Shown here: piece by piece, positions 1 through 5,151 of the stretch
How positions within the stretch are numbered: the stretch's first letter is position 1
Layout of the letters: the number at the start of each line of letters is the position of its first letter
From: Candidatus Aegiribacteria sp.
GTDB lineage: Bacteria; Fermentibacterota; Fermentibacteria; Fermentibacterales; JCC-6
NCBI GenBank assembly: GCA_030638185.1
Contig: DAOWFD010000072.1
Location: forward strand, 1-12,275
Direction of reading: 5' to 3'
DNA length: 12,275 bases
Notes under the pieces: generated by a model
Database searches by the model: none
Seen by the model: the letters and a program-made list of their open reading frames with translations, nothing else
Told to the model about the DNA's origin: nothing
Program-made: the position numbers and the translations under genes

Positions 1-2
1 CT

Positions 3-88
3 GGCGAGGTTCCCGAGCGGTCAAAGGGGGCAGACTGTAAATCTGTTGGCAATGGCCTTCGGTGGTTCGAATCCACCCCTCGCCACCA
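3..88 (+). tRNA. tRNA-Tyr (anticodon GTA)
   Basis: The 7-bp acceptor stem is formed by bases 3-9 (GGCGAGG) and 78-84 (CCTCGCC), followed by discriminator A85 and an encoded CCA at 86-88. The anticodon stem 30-34/42-46 encloses loop CTGTAAA with anticodon GTA at 37-39, reading UAC/UAU tyrosine codons. The long variable arm (about 46-60) is the class II hallmark of bacterial tRNA-Tyr. It is the first gene in the window; what lies upstream cannot be seen. In E. coli tyrU sits in the same thrU-tyrU-glyT-thrT-tufB group. Confidence 0.96.
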
Positions 89-109
89 GACTTTAATAAT
101 GGCGGCTTA

Positions 110-126
110 ATAGGCTGGTTCCGGCA
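110..126 (+). repeat. Spacer repeat copy 1, before tRNA-Gly
   Basis: A 17-base segment (ATAGGCT, four variable bases, CCGGCA) ends one base before tRNA-Gly. It matches 239-255 at 13 of 17 positions, with all mismatches in the central four bases. It may be a relic of tRNA-spacer duplication or part of a processing signal; no function is known to me. Confidence 0.4.
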
Positions 127-127
127 T

Positions 128-203
128 GCGGGAGTAGCTCAGATGGCAGAGCATCAGCCTTCCAAGCTGAGGGTCGCGGGTTCGACCCCCGTCTCCCGCT
201 CCA
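128..203 (+). tRNA. tRNA-Gly (anticodon TCC)
   Basis: The acceptor stem pairs 128-134 (GCGGGAG) with 193-199 (CTCCCGC); discriminator T200 and encoded CCA 201-203 follow. The anticodon stem TCAGC/GCTGA (154-158/166-170) encloses CTTCCAA with anticodon TCC at 161-163, decoding GGA/GGG glycine codons. The T-loop TTCGACC is standard. It lies 39 bases after tRNA-Tyr and matches glyT in the equivalent E. coli cluster. Confidence 0.96.
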
Positions 204-207
204 GCCG

Positions 208-219
208 GGAACTGAGGCT
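208..219 (+). repeat. Short spacer repeat copy 1, after tRNA-Gly
   Basis: The 12-mer GGAACTGAGGCT lies just downstream of the tRNA-Gly CCA end. A second copy at 378-389, downstream of tRNA-Thr, differs at one base (GGAACTGAAGCT). Both copies sit between a mature tRNA 3' end and the next gene, so they could be remnants of unit duplication. At this length chance similarity is also possible. Confidence 0.35.
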
Positions 220-238
220 ACATGGATTGCTGTGGGAT

Positions 239-255
239 ATAGGCTTAGACCGGCA
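239..255 (+). repeat. Spacer repeat copy 2, before tRNA-Thr
   Basis: The partner of 110-126: ATAGGCT, four differing bases, then CCGGCA, with equal length and no gap. Here it lies 29 bases upstream of tRNA-Thr rather than directly against the tRNA. Confidence 0.4.
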
Positions 256-284
256 AAAGGGATTTGCAGGTAAGTACTACCGGA

Positions 285-360
<76 letters not shown>

Positions 361-377
361 CATAAGTGGAATAAGCA

Positions 378-389
378 GGAACTGAAGCT
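378..389 (+). repeat. Short spacer repeat copy 2, after tRNA-Thr
   Basis: GGAACTGAAGCT, 11 of 12 identical to 208-219. It lies in the 86-base tRNA-Thr to tuf leader, which otherwise shows only the tuf ribosome binding site near its end. Confidence 0.35.
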
Positions 390-446
390 GAACACAGGAT
401 CAGCACATAATCCATTGATGAAGGATGGAAAAGAAAAGGAGAAATC

Positions 447-1646
447 ATGGCCAAGGAGAAGTTTGAGAGGACCAAACCACACGTTAATGTGGGCACGATA
501 GGTCATATCGATCACGGAAAGACAACCCTTACAGCTGCAATAACCAAGTGTCTTGCTACACAGTTTGACAACGTAAGCTATATTGAGTTCGACATGATCG
601 ATAACGCTCCCGAAGAGAAGAAGCGTGGTATTACCATCGCCACTTCCCATCAGGAGTACGAGACGGAAAACAGGCATTACGCCCATGTAGACTGTCCTGG
701 TCATGCCGATTACATCAAGAACATGATCACTGGAGCAGCCCAGATGGACGGTGCCATTGTTGTTATCGCCGCCAATGACGGTGTAATGGAACAGACAAAG
801 GAACATGTGCTTCTTGCTCGTCAGGTTAACGTTCCCAGAATGGTTGTTTTCCTCAACAAGGTCGACATGATCGATGATGATGAGCTTCTTGACTTTGTTG
901 AAATGGAAGTCGGAGAACTCCTCGACAAGTATGGATTCGATCCTGAATCTCCCATTATAAGGGGAAGTGCCCTTAAAGCTCTCAGCTCCAGCGGAGACCC
1001 GGATGATGAAGATGCGAAGTGTATCTACGAACTTATGGCAGCGGTGGATGAATGGATCCCCACACCGGAACGTGACACAGAAAAACCCTTCCTCATGCCT
1101 GTTGAAGACGTATTCTCAATCGAGGGACGCGGCACAGTCGGTACCGGAAGGATCGAGAGGGGAGTAGTCCATACGGGCGACAAGCTTGAGCGTGTCGGAA
1201 TCCACGAAACCATAGAAACCGTATGTACGGGTGTTGAGATGTTCCGGAAGATTCTGGATGACGGACAGGCGGGGGATAATGTAGGCCTCCTTCTACGTGG
1301 AATCAAGAAGGATCAGCTGGAAAGAGGAATGGTTCTCGCGAAACCCGGTTCAGTCACTCCTCACACCGAGTTCTTCGCCAACGTCATTATACTCAGTGAA
1401 AAGGACGGTGGCAGGAAGAAGCATTTCAAGAGCGGATACCGTCCTCAGTTCTATTTCCGTACAACCGATGTTACCGGTGAGATTGAACTTCCCGAAGGCC
1501 GTGAAATGGCCCTCCCCGGTGACAATATTGATGGAGTTAAAGTTACGCTTATTACTCCTATAGCCATGGAAGAGGGGCTTCGTTTCGCTATCCGTGAAGG
1601 CGGACGTACCGTAGGTCATGGAGTCGTAAACAAGATTGAAACATAG
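447..1646 (+). CDS. tuf: Elongation factor Tu
   Basis: A 399-residue GTPase that delivers aminoacyl-tRNA to the ribosomal A site; the length is normal for the family. The G domain shows the P-loop GHIDHGKT (19-26), switch I RGITIAT (60-66), DCPGH (82-86, with the catalytic His86), NKVD (137-140) and SAL (174-176). Domains 2 and 3 follow, with GYRPQFYFRTTDVTG and the C-terminal REGGRTVG. The ATG has a clear Shine-Dalgarno AAGGAG (436-441) five bases upstream. It sits behind tRNA-Thr as tufB does in E. coli, and rpmG begins 12 bases after its stop. Oddities: the usual GGRH motif of domain 3 reads GGRK (321-324), and the common DGPMPQT reads DGVMEQT (111-117). The identification is certain; whether a second tuf copy exists elsewhere cannot be seen. 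Confidence 0.99.
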   Translation: MAKEKFERTKPHVNVGTIGHIDHGKTTLTAAITKCLATQFDNVSYIEFDMIDNAPEEKKRGITIATSHQEYETENRHYAHVDCPGHADYIKNMITGAAQMDGAIVVIAANDGVMEQTKEHVLLARQVNVPRMVVFLNKVDMIDDDELLDFVEMEVGELLDKYGFDPESPIIRGSALKALSSSGDPDDEDAKCIYELMAAVDEWIPTPERDTEKPFLMPVEDVFSIEGRGTVGTGRIERGVVHTGDKLERVGIHETIETVCTGVEMFRKILDDGQAGDNVGLLLRGIKKDQLERGMVLAKPGSVTPHTEFFANVIILSEKDGGRKKHFKSGYRPQFYFRTTDVTGEIELPEGREMALPGDNIDGVKVTLITPIAMEEGLRFAIREGGRTVGHGVVNKIET

Positions 1647-1658
1647 ACAGGATAAACA

Positions 1659-1808
1659 GTGAGGGTAATAATCACACTCGCCTGCCAGGAATGTAGACAG
1701 CGTAATTACAGTACTACCAAGAACCGCAGCACGAATACTGGCAGAATGGAAATGAAGAAGTATTGCAGATTCTGTAATAAGCGCACCCTTCACAGGGAAA
1801 CGAAGTAG
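1659..1808 (+). CDS. rpmG: Ribosomal protein L33, zinc-binding form
   Basis: A 49-residue 50S subunit protein starting at GTG 1659, with an AGGA Shine-Dalgarno (1649-1652) six bases upstream, and ending at TAG 1806-1808. The start MRVIITLAC and end TLHRETK are typical of L33. Two CxxC pairs (Cys9/Cys12 and Cys36/Cys39) form the zinc ribbon, so this is the cysteine-bearing (C+) type, unlike the zinc-free E. coli L33. It lies between tuf and tRNA-Trp, a common position in many phyla upstream of secE. No in-frame ATG exists near the N-terminus, which supports the GTG start. Confidence 0.95.
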   Translation: MRVIITLACQECRQRNYSTTKNRSTNTGRMEMKKYCRFCNKRTLHRETK

Positions 1809-1810
1809 TT

Positions 1811-1822
1811 ATTCTTAAGAAT
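1811..1822. repeat. 12-base perfect palindrome before tRNA-Trp
   Basis: ATTCTTAAGAAT is a perfect inverted repeat with no loop, two bases after the rpmG stop and six bases before tRNA-Trp. Its AT-rich, loopless form argues against a terminator. It could be a protein-binding or tRNA 5' processing context, or chance. Confidence 0.4.
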
Positions 1823-1828
1823 TTGCGC

Positions 1829-1904
1829 AGGGTCGTAGCACAATTGGTAGTGCACCGGACTCCAAATCCGGGGGTTGAGGGTTCAAGTCCTTCCGGCCCT
1901 GCCA
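1829..1904 (+). tRNA. tRNA-Trp (anticodon CCA)
   Basis: The acceptor stem pairs 1829-1835 (AGGGTCG) with 1894-1900 (CGGCCCT), including one T-G wobble; discriminator G1901 and encoded CCA 1902-1904 follow. The anticodon stem CCGGA/TCCGG (1855-1859/1867-1871) encloses CTCCAAA with anticodon CCA at 1862-1864. The G discriminator is the normal tryptophanyl-tRNA synthetase identity element. Its place between rpmG and secE is widely conserved, and it is probably cut out of the operon transcript. Confidence 0.96.
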
Positions 1905-1953
1905 CCATCCTCAGAAGGAATAATTAATAAGGATCAAAGGAAGAGGACATATT

Positions 1954-2190
1954 ATGGCTCGTAGGCAGACCCGGGACGGCAACATCTTTTTGAGGGGTAT
2001 AAAGACTGCCATCAAATTTATTGGAGAAGTGAAGGCAGAACTGATAAAAGTTACCTGGCCGACAAAAGAAGAAGTGATTTCGTCAACATGGGTCGTTCTC
2101 TTCGGGGTAGGAATAACAGCAGTATGGATTTTTGCCGCTGACCAGTTCTCCTCCATTCTGATAAGCGGACTCATCAGGCTGATCCACTAA
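1954..2190 (+). CDS. secE: Preprotein translocase subunit SecE
   Basis: A 78-residue inner-membrane subunit of the SecYEG protein export channel, which clamps SecY. It is the short single-span form: a basic N-terminus, an amphipathic helix, the signature VTWPTKEE (33-40), then one hydrophobic segment at about 44-62. The three-span form of E. coli is about 127 residues. ATG 1954 has Shine-Dalgarno AGAGGA (1942-1947) six bases upstream. It follows tRNA-Trp by 49 bases and precedes nusG by 34 bases, the near-universal secE-nusG pair. Confidence 0.97.
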   Translation: MARRQTRDGNIFLRGIKTAIKFIGEVKAELIKVTWPTKEEVISSTWVVLFGVGITAVWIFAADQFSSILISGLIRLIH

Positions 2191-2224
2191 AAGTCGACAG
2201 CTGCAGTTCAAAAAGGACAGGATT

Positions 2225-2824
2225 ATGGCAGAAGAAAAGACCAGCGAACAGGGGACAGTTGAAGAAGAAACCTCCGTTAAGGAAGAGGATAACAGCAGAT
2301 TTTCCTGGTACGTTGTAAATTCATTCTCCGGGTACGAGAACCGGGTTATGAAATTTCTGGAGGGACAGCTCAGAAGGAAATATTCCGACATGGTTGGAGA
2401 GGTTCTCATCCCTACACAGGAAATCACTGCGAATGTCAGGGGCAGAAAGACATCAAGGAAGAAAAAGCTTTATCCGGGTTATGTTTTCGTTCAGCTTGAT
2501 CTGAACCCTGAAATGATCATGGATATCCGGTCCATGAGCAACGTTAGCGGTTTTCCGCCGATGAACCAGGGAGATCCTGAACCCTTGACCGATGCCGAAA
2601 TAAGCCGTCTTAAGGGACAGGTGGATATTTCGGGTAAGGCGAAAATTGTCAGGGTACCCTACTCGGTTGGACAGACTGTAAGAGTTATAGAGGGCCCATT
2701 CAATAATTTCACCGGGGTTGTGGAATCAATCAACCCCGAACGCGGCAGGGTGAGGGTAATTTTCACCATTTTCGGTCGCAAGGCGCCTGTGGAGATTGAT
2801 TTTTCACAGGTTCGCCTGGTCTGA
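2225..2824 (+). CDS. nusG: Transcription termination/antitermination factor NusG
   Basis: A 199-residue elongation factor that binds the RNA polymerase clamp through its NGN domain and couples to Rho or ribosomal S10 through its KOW domain. The NGN domain begins at WYVVNSFSGYE (28-38) and includes YPGYVFV (83-89). The KOW domain covers about 146-199 with VRVIEGPFNNFTG and IFGRKAPVEIDFSQV. An acidic, probably disordered extension of about 25 residues precedes NGN, making it somewhat longer than the 181-residue E. coli protein. The NGN stretch GFPPMNQGDPEPL (109-121) replaces the more usual GF-V/I-G type sequence. AAGGA (2213-2217) lies seven bases before the ATG. Confidence 0.98.
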   Translation: MAEEKTSEQGTVEEETSVKEEDNSRFSWYVVNSFSGYENRVMKFLEGQLRRKYSDMVGEVLIPTQEITANVRGRKTSRKKKLYPGYVFVQLDLNPEMIMDIRSMSNVSGFPPMNQGDPEPLTDAEISRLKGQVDISGKAKIVRVPYSVGQTVRVIEGPFNNFTGVVESINPERGRVRVIFTIFGRKAPVEIDFSQVRLV

Positions 2825-2843
2825 CAGCAGACCGTATTAACTG

Positions 2844-2863
2844 GAGGCGGAACGATCCGTCTC
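2844..2863 (+). promoter_or_regulatory. Leader hairpin 1 between nusG and rplK
   Basis: GAGGCGGA (2844-2851) pairs with TCCGTCTC (2856-2863) through 8 bp, one of them G-T, around the loop ACGA. It is followed by ATTTTG, so the U tract is too short for a confident terminator. In E. coli this intergenic region contains the rplK promoter and the L1 autoregulatory site. Here the hairpin may be a weak attenuator, a processing site, or part of a protein-binding leader. Confidence 0.5.
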
Positions 2864-2877
2864 ATTTTGAAAAAGCT

Positions 2878-2908
2878 GCCGCAACCAGCAAGGGGAGGTT
2901 GCTGCGGC
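2878..2908 (+). promoter_or_regulatory. Leader hairpin 2 upstream of the rplK ribosome binding site
   Basis: GCAACC (2881-2886) pairs with GGTTGC (2897-2902), extended by GCC (2878-2880) with GGC (2906-2908) across a three-base bulge. An alternative, exclusive stem pairs CAGCAA (2886-2891) with TTGCTG (2899-2904). Both end just before the rplK Shine-Dalgarno AAGGAG (2913-2918). This is the position expected for a translational operator bound by L1, but I cannot match the L1 recognition motif with certainty. Confidence 0.45.
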
Positions 2909-2926
2909 TGGGAAGGAGTACTTACC

Positions 2927-3352
2927 ATGGCTAAGAAGATTTTAGGTATGGTAAAGCTTCAGCTGCCCGCAGGGCAGGCAACACCGGCTCCACCCGTTGG
3001 TCCCGCACTGGGACAGTACGGAATAAACCTGGCCGGTTTCTGTAAGGAATTCAATGCCCGAACCCGGGGGAGCGAAGGACTTATTATACCTGCGGTCGTA
3101 AGCATCTATAAGGACAGAAGCTTTACTTTTATTCTAAAATCCCCTCCAGCTGCGGTTCTTTTGAAAAGGGCTGCCGGGCTGGCGAAGGGATCTCCGGAAT
3201 CCAACCGGGAAAAAGTCGGTACGGTGACAATAGAACAGTGCCGTGAGATCGTTAAGCTGAAAGAAAAAGATCTCAATGCCGCGTCCATGGAGGCAGCGGT
3301 TTCCATGATTGCAGGTACCGCAAGGAGCATGGGTCTCGAGGTGGTGGATTGA
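2927..3352 (+). CDS. rplK: 50S ribosomal protein L11
   Basis: A 141-residue protein (E. coli 142) that binds the 23S GTPase-associated centre at the base of the L7/L12 stalk. The N-terminus contains the proline-rich thiostrepton-contact segment TPAPPVGPALGQ, the linker carries DRSFTF and PPAAVLLKRAAG, and the C-terminus ends TARSMGLEVVD. I chose ATG 2927 because it has AAGGAG (2913-2918) eight bases upstream and gives the family MAKK start. The frame is open back to a TTG at 2867, but that extension runs through the leader hairpin and is not family-like. rplA starts one base after the stop, suggesting translational coupling. Confidence 0.98.
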   Translation: MAKKILGMVKLQLPAGQATPAPPVGPALGQYGINLAGFCKEFNARTRGSEGLIIPAVVSIYKDRSFTFILKSPPAAVLLKRAAGLAKGSPESNREKVGTVTIEQCREIVKLKEKDLNAASMEAAVSMIAGTARSMGLEVVD

Positions 3353-3353
3353 T

Positions 3354-4058
3354 ATGGCAAGAATGAGTAAAAGATTCCACCAGGTCAAAGAAAGTGTTGA
3401 CAAGGACAAAAAATACACACTTGATGAAAGCTGTGAACTTGTCAAGAAACTGGCAACCGCCGGTTTTGACGAGACTGTTGAAATTGCCGTCTCACTGAAC
3501 GTCAATCCAAAGTATGCCGACCAGATGGTCAGGGGATCATGTGTTTTGCCAAACGGTACGGGTAAAATTGCAAGAGTCGCAGTTTTTGCCACGGGAGAAA
3601 AGGCTGATCAGGCTAAGGAAGCTGGAGCCGATGTTGTCGGTGATGAAGATCTCGCTACCCGGATCCAGGATGGATGGCTTGAATTTGATGTGGTCATCGC
3701 CAGTCCCGACATGATGAGAACAGTGGGGAAACTCGGAAGGGTACTGGGTCCCAGGGGACTTATGCCCAACCCCAAGATCGGAACGGTCACTGAAGAGGTT
3801 GCGGAGGCAGTTGCAGAGGCTAAAGCTGGAAAAATCACCTTCAGGGTTGATAAAACCGGTAACCTTCATGTACCTGTAGGTAAAGCCAGTTTCGAGAAGG
3901 AGGCCCTGGCGGAAAATGTCATGTCCTTCTTTGAGAGGGTTCTACAGTTAAGACCATCAACCGTTAAAGGACAATACATGAAGAACATATCAGTTTCGTC
4001 CACAATGGGACCTGGGATAAAGATCGATGTAAACGATCTGCGTGCCCAGATGCGATAG
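3354..4058 (+). CDS. rplA: 50S ribosomal protein L1
   Basis: A 234-residue protein, the same length as in E. coli, which forms the L1 stalk at the 23S E-site side and in many bacteria represses its own operon by binding the mRNA leader. Typical segments are LGPRGLMPNPKIGTVT in the middle and GQYMKNISVSSTMGPGIKID near the C-terminus. The ATG at 3354 directly follows the rplK TGA with a one-base gap; GAGGTG at 3338-3343 within rplK may serve as Shine-Dalgarno. The frame is open upstream into rplK, but that overlap is not family-like. An alternative in-frame ATG lies three codons later at 3363. Confidence 0.98.
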   Translation: MARMSKRFHQVKESVDKDKKYTLDESCELVKKLATAGFDETVEIAVSLNVNPKYADQMVRGSCVLPNGTGKIARVAVFATGEKADQAKEAGADVVGDEDLATRIQDGWLEFDVVIASPDMMRTVGKLGRVLGPRGLMPNPKIGTVTEEVAEAVAEAKAGKITFRVDKTGNLHVPVGKASFEKEALAENVMSFFERVLQLRPSTVKGQYMKNISVSSTMGPGIKIDVNDLRAQMR

Positions 4059-4072
4059 GTGGTGATAAGCAG

Positions 4073-4606
4073 ATGGCTGTTTCAAGAAAACAGAAGGAAA
4101 ACGTTGTAGTCACTCTGATTAAGGATCTGGGCGAAGCGGGATCGGTCATATTGACTGATTTCACCGGGATCAATGTTGAGGATATGACTGAACTCAGGGC
4201 TCAAATGCGTGAAAACGACGTTAACTTCACCGTTGTCAAGAACACACTTCTTCGAAGAATCTTCAATGAGATAAAAGTTGAAGAGAATGAGGGTGTCTAT
4301 GCGATGATGGAAGGTCCCACAGCGCTGGCATATGCCACTGATGAAGTCCTTCCTATAAAAATTATCAAGAAATTCGCTCAGGATCACAAAGGACTTCCGC
4401 AGGTCAAGGGAGGCTTTGTATCCGGTGAAACTTACGAAATCGGTAAACTGATGCGTCTTGCCGATATCCCCTCGAGAGATGAACTTCTGGCGAAGTTTAT
4501 GGGCTCAGCCCGTTCACCTCTACAGGGTTTCGTTTCTGTAAGCAGTGGAATAATCCGGAAATTCTTCTACGCAGTGAATGCGATAAGGGAAAGCAAGGAA
4601 AATTAA
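4073..4606 (+). CDS. rplJ: 50S ribosomal protein L10
   Basis: A 177-residue protein that anchors L7/L12 dimers to the ribosome. The N-terminal globular domain (about 1-135) includes VVKNTLLRRI, and the C-terminal helix from about 137 ends FFYAVNAIRESKEN and carries L12 dimer sites. The helix length resembles the E. coli form, which suggests two dimers. It starts 14 bases after rplA with AGGTGGTGA as upstream Shine-Dalgarno region. The E. coli operon instead has a long rplA-rplJ gap holding the L10 operator. The gene ends in tandem stops TAA TAG (4604-4609). Confidence 0.97.
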   Translation: MAVSRKQKENVVVTLIKDLGEAGSVILTDFTGINVEDMTELRAQMRENDVNFTVVKNTLLRRIFNEIKVEENEGVYAMMEGPTALAYATDEVLPIKIIKKFAQDHKGLPQVKGGFVSGETYEIGKLMRLADIPSRDELLAKFMGSARSPLQGFVSVSSGIIRKFFYAVNAIRESKEN

Positions 4607-4650
4607 TAGGGCGGCGGAATCCTGCGGGGCCGTAGCAAATGGAGGAAAAA

Positions 4651-5034
4651 ATGAGTGATCTCAAAAAGGCTGATATCATTGAAGCCATTTCAAGCATGAC
4701 AGTACTGGAGCTTGCCGAACTGGTTGAAGAGATGGAAGAGAAGTTCGGTGTATCGGCAGCAGCGCCGGCGGCTGCAGCAGCAGCGGCAGCACCTGCCGAA
4801 GCGGGCGGCAAGTCAGAAGAGAAGACCGAGTTTGATGTGATCCTTGAGGACTTTGGTGCAAAGAAGATCCCTGTTATCAAGGTTGTTAAGGATGTTCTTG
4901 ATCTTAACCTCAAGGAAGCTAAGGAATTAGTGGATAACGTTCCCTCAAAGCTTCGTGAGGAAATGGACAAAGATGAAGCTGAAGCCCTCAAGAAACAGCT
5001 TGAGGAAGCTGGAGCAACAGTCAAACTTCAGTAA
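4651..5034 (+). CDS. rplL: 50S ribosomal protein L7/L12
   Basis: A 127-residue, highly acidic stalk protein that recruits EF-Tu and EF-G. The N-terminal dimerisation helices occupy about 1-33, a flexible hinge of almost uninterrupted Ala with Pro occupies 35-56, and the factor-binding C-terminal domain covers 59-127 with KIPVIKVVKDVLDLNLKEAKELV. I chose ATG 4651 because GGAGG at 4641-4645 sits five bases upstream. The in-frame ATG at 4639 would place that Shine-Dalgarno inside the gene and has none of its own. The GCA/GCG-rich hinge DNA (about 4753-4810) is low complexity and prone to sequencing error, but the frame is intact. Confidence 0.98.
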   Translation: MSDLKKADIIEAISSMTVLELAELVEEMEEKFGVSAAAPAAAAAAAAPAEAGGKSEEKTEFDVILEDFGAKKIPVIKVVKDVLDLNLKEAKELVDNVPSKLREEMDKDEAEALKKQLEEAGATVKLQ

Positions 5035-5050
5035 CATCCAGCAAGAGTAT

Positions 5051-5083
5051 GCGGCGGGGAATAACATAAACCTTTCCCGCCGC
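5051..5083 (+). promoter_or_regulatory. GC-rich hairpin between rplL and rpoB
   Basis: GCGGCGGGGAA (5051-5061) pairs with TTTCCCGCCGC (5073-5083), 11 bp including one G-T, around an 11-base loop. No U tract follows (TTGTACTGTACT). In E. coli the same interval contains an attenuator and an RNase III site that lower rpoBC expression relative to rplJL. This hairpin is placed to play the same part, but lacking the U tract it fits RNA processing or partial pausing better than classical termination. Confidence 0.65.
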
Positions 5084-5137
5084 TTGTACTGTACTATATT
5101 GAAATCGTTTTACTAAAATTCACTTCCTATTCAGGCG

Positions 5138-5144
5138 TGAGGAG
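5138..5144 (+). promoter_or_regulatory. rpoB ribosome binding site deciding the start
   Basis: TGAGGAG lies seven bases upstream of GTG 5152. It overlaps the other in-frame GTG at 5137, which itself has no purine-rich sequence upstream. This favours 5152 as the rpoB start. Confidence 0.7.
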
Positions 5145-5151
5145 TGATCAG

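Noticed and set aside
238..243. TATAGG as a -10 element for tRNA-Thr and tuf
   Set aside because: No -35-like hexamer lies at 16-18 bases upstream.
2811..2840. Possible promoter before rplK (TTCGCC, 18 bases, TATTAA)
   Set aside because: The -35 matches the consensus at only about three positions, so it is not distinguishable from chance.
2867..2926. Extended L11 start at TTG 2867
   Set aside because: The extension has no family match, translates a GC-rich hairpin, and the ATG at 2927 has a proper ribosome binding site.
4753..4810. GCA/GCG-rich tract as a possible simple repeat or insertion
   Set aside because: It encodes the normal Ala-rich hinge of L7/L12 and keeps the frame.
5099..5130. 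Possible promoter before rpoB (TTGAAA with TAAAAT or TCCTAT)
   Set aside because: The spacings are 9 and 20 bases, outside the normal range for a sigma70-type promoter.
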